DNA from: Streptomyces sp. NBC_01381
GTDB taxonomy: Bacteria > Actinomycetota > Actinomycetes > Streptomycetales > Streptomycetaceae
DNA length: 64,000 nucleotides
Assembly: GCF_026340305.1 (NCBI RefSeq)
Contig: NZ_JAPEPI010000001.1
Coordinates: forward strand, 3,348,001 to 3,412,000
Direction of reading: 5' to 3'
Numbering within the stretch: position 1 is the stretch's first letter; the number at the start of each line of letters is the position of its first letter. Positions 60,581-64,000 of the stretch are shown piece by piece. The notes beneath the pieces are model-generated. The model was given only the letters and a program-made list of their open reading frames with translations. It made no database searches and was not told the DNA's origin. The translations under genes and the position numbers were made by a program.

Positions 60581-61333
60581 ATGACCGTCTCGCCGGACTT
60601 CTCGGCCGCGTCCACGGCCGTCACCGCCGTGCTCGGCGCCTATCTGCTGCTCGGCGAGCCCTGGCTCGGCCGTCGCGTCTACGGCTCGCTCGCGCGCCGC
60701 CGCGACACCGAACCACGCGCTCTCGTCCGCTACTTCACCTTTGTGCTCGCCTTCTGGTGGGTCCTTGCCGCCCTCGCCGTGGCGGTGCTGCTGCTCTCGC
60801 CGGGCATGGCCGCCGCCGACCTCGGCATCGCGGCGCCCGATTCGCCGGTGACCGCGGCCGTCGTCATCGTCGTGATGGCAGTGGTCTCCGTGACGTCCGG
60901 GCGCAAGATGCGCGCCCTCGCCGCGGGCGGCAGGAATGTGCCGGGGCTCGCCTCCATCCAGGCGATGCTGCCGCGCACGCCACAGGAGCGCCGCCTCGCG
61001 ATCGCCGTCGCCGTCACCGACGGCCTCTGCGCCGAACTCGTCTACCGCGGGCTCCTGATCGCCTTCGGCGTCGGCGTGCTCGGCCTCAACCTCTATGTGG
61101 CGGCGGCTCTTTCGGTGCTCGTGTACGCCGTCGCAGGCTTCTACCAGGGCCGCAGCGGCGTCCTCGCCTTCGGCTTCGTCGGGGCGCTGTTCGCCGGGCT
61201 CTATGTGGCGAGCGGCAGCCTGCTGCTGCCCGTCGCCGTCCATATCGCCCTCTCCGTACGGGACTTGACCCTCCCCGAACCGGAGCCGATCGGTTCCGTG
61301 CCCGCGTACGAGCCGGCCTCGAAGGGAAGTTGA
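60581..61333 (+). CDS. CPBP-family membrane protein with degenerate protease motifs
   Basis: 250 residues, about seven membrane helices, ATG with GGGAAGGGGG upstream. Overall layout is that of CPBP/Abi intramembrane proteases. The first motif (normally EExxxRG) reads AELVYRG, and the second (normally FxxxH before YQG) reads VAGFYQG, so one Glu and one His expected at the active site are missing. The last motif retains PVAVHIAL. Probably not an active protease. Its stop lies 2 bp before the GTG of the PadR gene. Confidence 0.8.
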   Translation: MTVSPDFSAASTAVTAVLGAYLLLGEPWLGRRVYGSLARRRDTEPRALVRYFTFVLAFWWVLAALAVAVLLLSPGMAAADLGIAAPDSPVTAAVVIVVMAVVSVTSGRKMRALAAGGRNVPGLASIQAMLPRTPQERRLAIAVAVTDGLCAELVYRGLLIAFGVGVLGLNLYVAAALSVLVYAVAGFYQGRSGVLAFGFVGALFAGLYVASGSLLLPVAVHIALSVRDLTLPEPEPIGSVPAYEPASKGS

Positions 61334-61335
61334 GC

Positions 61336-61698
61336 GTGACCCCACCCGCGTCCTCGGGCGCCAAGACCGACCGTCGGGCCAGCTGGTTCAAGGGCGTACT
61401 CGATCTGCTCGTCCTTGCCGGCCTCACCGACGGCGAGAGCTACGGCTACGAGATCGCCAAGCTGCTCGGCGCCGCCGGGTTCGGCCAGATCAAGGGCGGC
61501 ACGCTCTACCCCGTGCTCAACCGCCTTGAGGAGGCGGGCCTGGTCGTCGCCGAGTTCCGGGCCACGGAGAAGGGGCCGGGGCGGCGCTACTACTCCCTCA
61601 CGGACGCGGGGCGCGAGACCCTCGGCGAGCAGGGCGGACTGTGGCTCGCCTTCGACGCGTCCGTACGTGAGGTCCTGGGGAAGGCGGGTGTGCGATGA
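61336..61698 (+). CDS. PadR-family transcriptional regulator
   Basis: 120 residues. Winged helix of PadR type: FKGVLDLLVLAGLTDGESYG, YEIAKLLGAAGFGQIKGGTL, YPVLNRLEEAGLVVAEFRAT and PGRRYYSLTDAGRETL. I use the GTG at 61336 (GGGAAG upstream). An in-frame TTG overlaps the previous stop. The 3' end overlaps the next ATG, so regulator and membrane partner are coupled, a common PadR arrangement. Confidence 0.9.
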   Translation: MTPPASSGAKTDRRASWFKGVLDLLVLAGLTDGESYGYEIAKLLGAAGFGQIKGGTLYPVLNRLEEAGLVVAEFRATEKGPGRRYYSLTDAGRETLGEQGGLWLAFDASVREVLGKAGVR

Positions 61699-62420
61699 GC
61701 CTGAGCTACTTCGATGACCTGGCCGGTCGGCTGCGGGAGCACGGGGTGCCCGCCGAGCGTGTCGAGGCGACCGTCGCGGATCTGCGGGCGCACCTGGAGG
61801 AGTCGGGCGGGGCGGAGCCGGAGGCCGAGTTCGGGCCCGTGGAGGAGTTCGCCCGGGATCTGGCGCCTGCCGGGGGAGAGGGGCGGCCCGAGGTTCCTGA
61901 CGCGCACATCGAGACGTGGCGGTGGACCGCCGACACGTACGTCGACGAGGAGTTGCTGAACCGCTTCGGCGGTGAGGGGTGGGAGGTCGAGCGGGTCGAC
62001 GCGCTCGGGCGGTTCGTCTGCCATCGGGATCTTGAGCGGCCGCAGCGGTGGGAGTACCGGCGGGAGCTGGTCACGCGGGGGCGTGAAGGGCTTGACGAGC
62101 GGCTTGCTCCCGAAGGGTGGGAGGCGTGCGGGAACTGGATCGTGTACGCGTGGTTCAAGCGGCCTCGGGCCGCGAGTGTTGGTCCTGGGGCGGAGATTTC
62201 GGCGCCGCCGGGGGTTCCCCTGCGGGGGCGGTTCTTCAGCCGGCGGTTTTATGTGCTGGTGGGTGTTGTGGCCGTGGCTGTCGTCCTGGCGGGTGTTGCT
62301 GTTGCCGTCGATGACGGCGACGCCAGCAGTGGGTTCGGCTTCGCCGGGGGGCTGTTGGTGGGGGCGTTGGTGCCGCTTGCCTGCCTTTGGGGCTGGCAGG
62401 TGTGGAAGTCGCGGCGTTGA
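61695..62420 (+). CDS. DUF1700/DUF2812-like membrane protein paired with PadR
   Basis: 241 residues. The N-terminal helical part MSLSYFDDLAGRLREHGVPA resembles the DUF1700 start of PadR-linked proteins. The middle (about 75-150) has a DUF2812-like duplicated region around the WRWTADTYVDEELLNRFGGE stretch and EGWEACGNWIVYAWFKR. Two membrane helices at the end. Likely senses or executes the response controlled by the adjacent PadR protein. Function unknown. Confidence 0.8.
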   Translation: MSLSYFDDLAGRLREHGVPAERVEATVADLRAHLEESGGAEPEAEFGPVEEFARDLAPAGGEGRPEVPDAHIETWRWTADTYVDEELLNRFGGEGWEVERVDALGRFVCHRDLERPQRWEYRRELVTRGREGLDERLAPEGWEACGNWIVYAWFKRPRAASVGPGAEISAPPGVPLRGRFFSRRFYVLVGVVAVAVVLAGVAVAVDDGDASSGFGFAGGLLVGALVPLACLWGWQVWKSRR

Positions 62421-62423
62421 CCT

Positions 62424-62460
62424 CCGCGGGGTGCCCGTCGCTTTCTTCGGCACCCCGCGG
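62424..62460. terminator. Convergent terminator (PadR operon / pbpA)
   Basis: A perfect 12-bp stem (62424-62435 with 62449-62460) and a 13-nt loop. Confidence 0.85.
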
Positions 62461-62528
62461 CTGTGGGCACAGCGGGAGCGGGTGGGTGGCTGCGCCCACG
62501 GCAGGAGTGGGCGGGTGGCTGCGCCCAC
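62461..62528. repeat. Repeats downstream of pbpA
   Basis: CTGTGGGCACAGCGGG (62461-62476) is the second copy of the sequence at 32522. Next follow two direct copies of GGGTGGCTGCGCCCAC (62484-62499 and 62513-62528), each able to fold on itself. Confidence 0.6.
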
Positions 62529-62552
62529 AGCCAGGCCGGCTGTGCGCCGGGG

Positions 62553-64000
62553 CTACGAGTTCAGGGCCGCCTGCATCATCGCCTTGGCGATCGGCGCCGC
62601 CAAGCCATTGCCGCTTACCTCTGACCTTGATGCGTCCGAGGACTCCACGATGACCGACACCGCCACCTCCTTGCCGTCGCCGCCCTTCGCGTACGACGTG
62701 AACCAGGCGTACGGCGTCTTGCTGTTGTTCTCACCGTGCTGGGCCGTGCCCGTCTTGCCGCCCACGTCCGCGCCGCTGATCCGCGCGTTCGTGCCCGTGC
62801 CCTCCTCGACGACCGTCTCCATCGCGGACTGCAGCTCGCCCGCCGTGTCCTCGCTCATCACCCGCTCGGAGTCCGGGTCGTCGTACGACTCCAGGGCATC
62901 GCCGTTCGAGTCGGTGATCTGGGACACCATGTGCGGCGACACCAGCTCGCCGCCGTTGGCGATCGCGGCCGAGACCATCGAGATCTGCAGCGGCGTCGCC
63001 GTCACGTCGAACTGGCCGATGCCGGTCAGGGCCGTCTGTGCCTTGTCCATGTCGGAGGGGTAGACGCTCTTGGACGCGCGCACCGGCACGTCCAGCTTGT
63101 CGGCGTTGAAGCCCATCTTCTCGGTCATCGACTTGACCTTGTCCTGGCCCAGGTCGACGGCCATCTTCGCGAAGACGTTGTTGCAGGAGTACTGCAGCGC
63201 CGTACGGATCGTCGCGTTCTCGCAGGGCGCGCTCGCGTTCTCGTTCTTCAGGACCGTGGTCGTGCCGGGCAGCGTGTACGGGTTCGGGCTGTCGGTCTTG
63301 GTGTCGGCGGAGGCGTAGAGGCCGTCCTCGAGAGCCGCCGCCGCGACGACCAGCTTGAACGTGGACCCCGGCGGCAGCGGCTGCCGCAGCGCGCGGTTGA
63401 CCATCGGCTTGTCCTCGTCGCCGGTCAGCGCCTTCCACTCCTTGGAGTCCGTGGAACCGCTGATGTCCGAGGGGTCGTACGACGGCGTCGAGACCATGCC
63501 GAGGATCTTGCCGGTCTTCGGGTCGATCGCGACCGCCGCGCCCTTCTTGTCGCCCAGGGCCTTGTACGCGGCCTTCTGCACGGCCGGGTCGATGGTCGTG
63601 ACCACGTCACCCGGGTCGGCGCGCTTGTTGGTGACCGTGTCCAGCGGGTTCTTCAGCCGGTTGTCGGTGCCGTCGAGGATGTCCTTGTAGATGCCCTCGA
63701 TCTGCGTCGCCCCGTACACCTGAGAGCTGTAGCCCGTGACGGCCGAATAGAGATCGCCGTCCTTGTACGTGCGCTTGTACGCGAGGTCGCCGCCCTTCGT
63801 CCGCTCGGAGCCGGTGATGGCGTCACCGCCCACGATGATGTCGCCCAGCGGGTTCGCGTACTGCTCGATCGCGTTGCGCCGGTTCAGCTTGTCGTCCGCG
63901 AGAGCCTTCGAGTCGTAGAACTGCACCCACGTCGCCCGCACCAGGAGGGCGAGCACGAGCAGCAGCGTGAAGACCGAGGCATGCCTGATCGTCTTGTTCA
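62553..64000 (-). CDS. pbpA: Class B penicillin-binding protein (PbpA type), first base outside window
   Basis: Transpeptidase that cross-links peptidoglycan. The frame runs to the window end, where the bases after the missing first one read xTG followed by NKTIRHASVFTLLLVLALLV, a typical PbpA start. So only one base is missing and the protein is 482 residues. N-terminal membrane anchor, dimerisation region, then the transpeptidase domain with S-x-x-K in PPGSTFKLVVA, S-x-N in QYSCNNVFAKMA and K-T-G in GGKTGTAQHGE. In Streptomyces pbpA usually lies after ftsW-like rodA and near Ser/Thr kinase genes, beyond this window. Confidence 0.94.
   Translation of the reverse strand, partial: NKTIRHASVFTLLLVLALLVRATWVQFYDSKALADDKLNRRNAIEQYANPLGDIIVGGDAITGSERTKGGDLAYKRTYKDGDLYSAVTGYSSQVYGATQIEGIYKDILDGTDNRLKNPLDTVTNKRADPGDVVTTIDPAVQKAAYKALGDKKGAAVAIDPKTGKILGMVSTPSYDPSDISGSTDSKEWKALTGDEDKPMVNRALRQPLPPGSTFKLVVAAAALEDGLYASADTKTDSPNPYTLPGTTTVLKNENASAPCENATIRTALQYSCNNVFAKMAVDLGQDKVKSMTEKMGFNADKLDVPVRASKSVYPSDMDKAQTALTGIGQFDVTATPLQISMVSAAIANGGELVSPHMVSQITDSNGDALESYDDPDSERVMSEDTAGELQSAMETVVEEGTGTNARISGADVGGKTGTAQHGENNSKTPYAWFTSYAKGGDGKEVAVSVIVESSDASRSEVSGNGLAAPIAKAMMQAALNS

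Noticed and set aside
62484..62528. The two GGGTGGCTGCGCCCAC repeats as the start of a CRISPR array
   Set aside because: Only two copies, 29 bp apart with a very short spacer, and no cas genes.

Overview
The window reads as Streptomyces chromosome. The DNA is very GC-rich, third codon positions are almost always G or C, GTG (and one TTG) starts are common, and most genes sit in stop/start-overlapping operons. The gene neighbourhoods also fit: a tkt-tal-zwf-opcA-pgl operon, ctaB and ctaA, a sufR-sufBDCSU cluster, and dapD. No rRNA, CRISPR array, prophage or transposase was seen.

Layout. 1-1841: two sugar ABC permeases, the first cut by the window edge and carrying an inserted SdrD-B-like domain. 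1938-8529 (minus): pentose-phosphate operon. 8936-15146: haem O and haem A synthases, an ABC exporter, an amidohydrolase-like protein and an AAC(3)-type acetyltransferase. 15308-21872: the Fe-S assembly operon, with candidate SufR and iron-regulator sites at its start. 21967-30197: a membrane protein, an SMR/TetR pair with a large operator, an HxlR-peroxiredoxin fusion divergent from an MFS gene, dapD, an ECF sigma pair and dapA. 30198-36910: a gene-poor stretch, an SDR gene broken by a palindromic insert, a lipase-like SGNH protein, an SRPBCC protein, a secreted nuclease and an acidic unknown.

36974-38910 (minus): a three-gene unit. It encodes a NAL1-like trypsin-fold protease, a free-standing copy of that protease's N-terminal domain, and a 148-residue unknown. 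39072-43345: an SDR, a Tat-exported PhoX-like protein and a Ser/Thr kinase whose native stop appears to share a CTAG with the phoX stop but is reached only after a 1-nt frameshift.

43461-45365: the most striking locus. A bacterial Y RNA gene lies just upstream of a Ro60 (TROVE-vWA) orthologue. The RNA has a Ro-binding-type stem with a CGAA bulge. Its distal module contains all 76 nucleotides of a tRNA-Met(CAT) in circularly permuted order: nt 27-76 including CCA, a 4-nt spacer, then nt 1-26.

45692-47237: a small conserved protein and a TerD-family stress protein. 47380-52460 (minus): a polyol-type ABC importer operon with a zinc dehydrogenase and a DeoR regulator preceded by a repeat array. 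52956-56136: a divergent uronate-oxidation module (uronate dehydrogenase; 5-dehydro-4-deoxyglucarate dehydratase; unknown TIM-barrel-like protein). 56215-62420: an S37 peptidase, an MFS gene, a DinB-like protein, an acid phosphatase, a degenerate CPBP protein and a PadR/DUF2812-like pair. 62553-end (minus): PbpA-type penicillin-binding protein, lacking only its first base.

All calls come from reading the sequence and family knowledge; no search or folding program was run.
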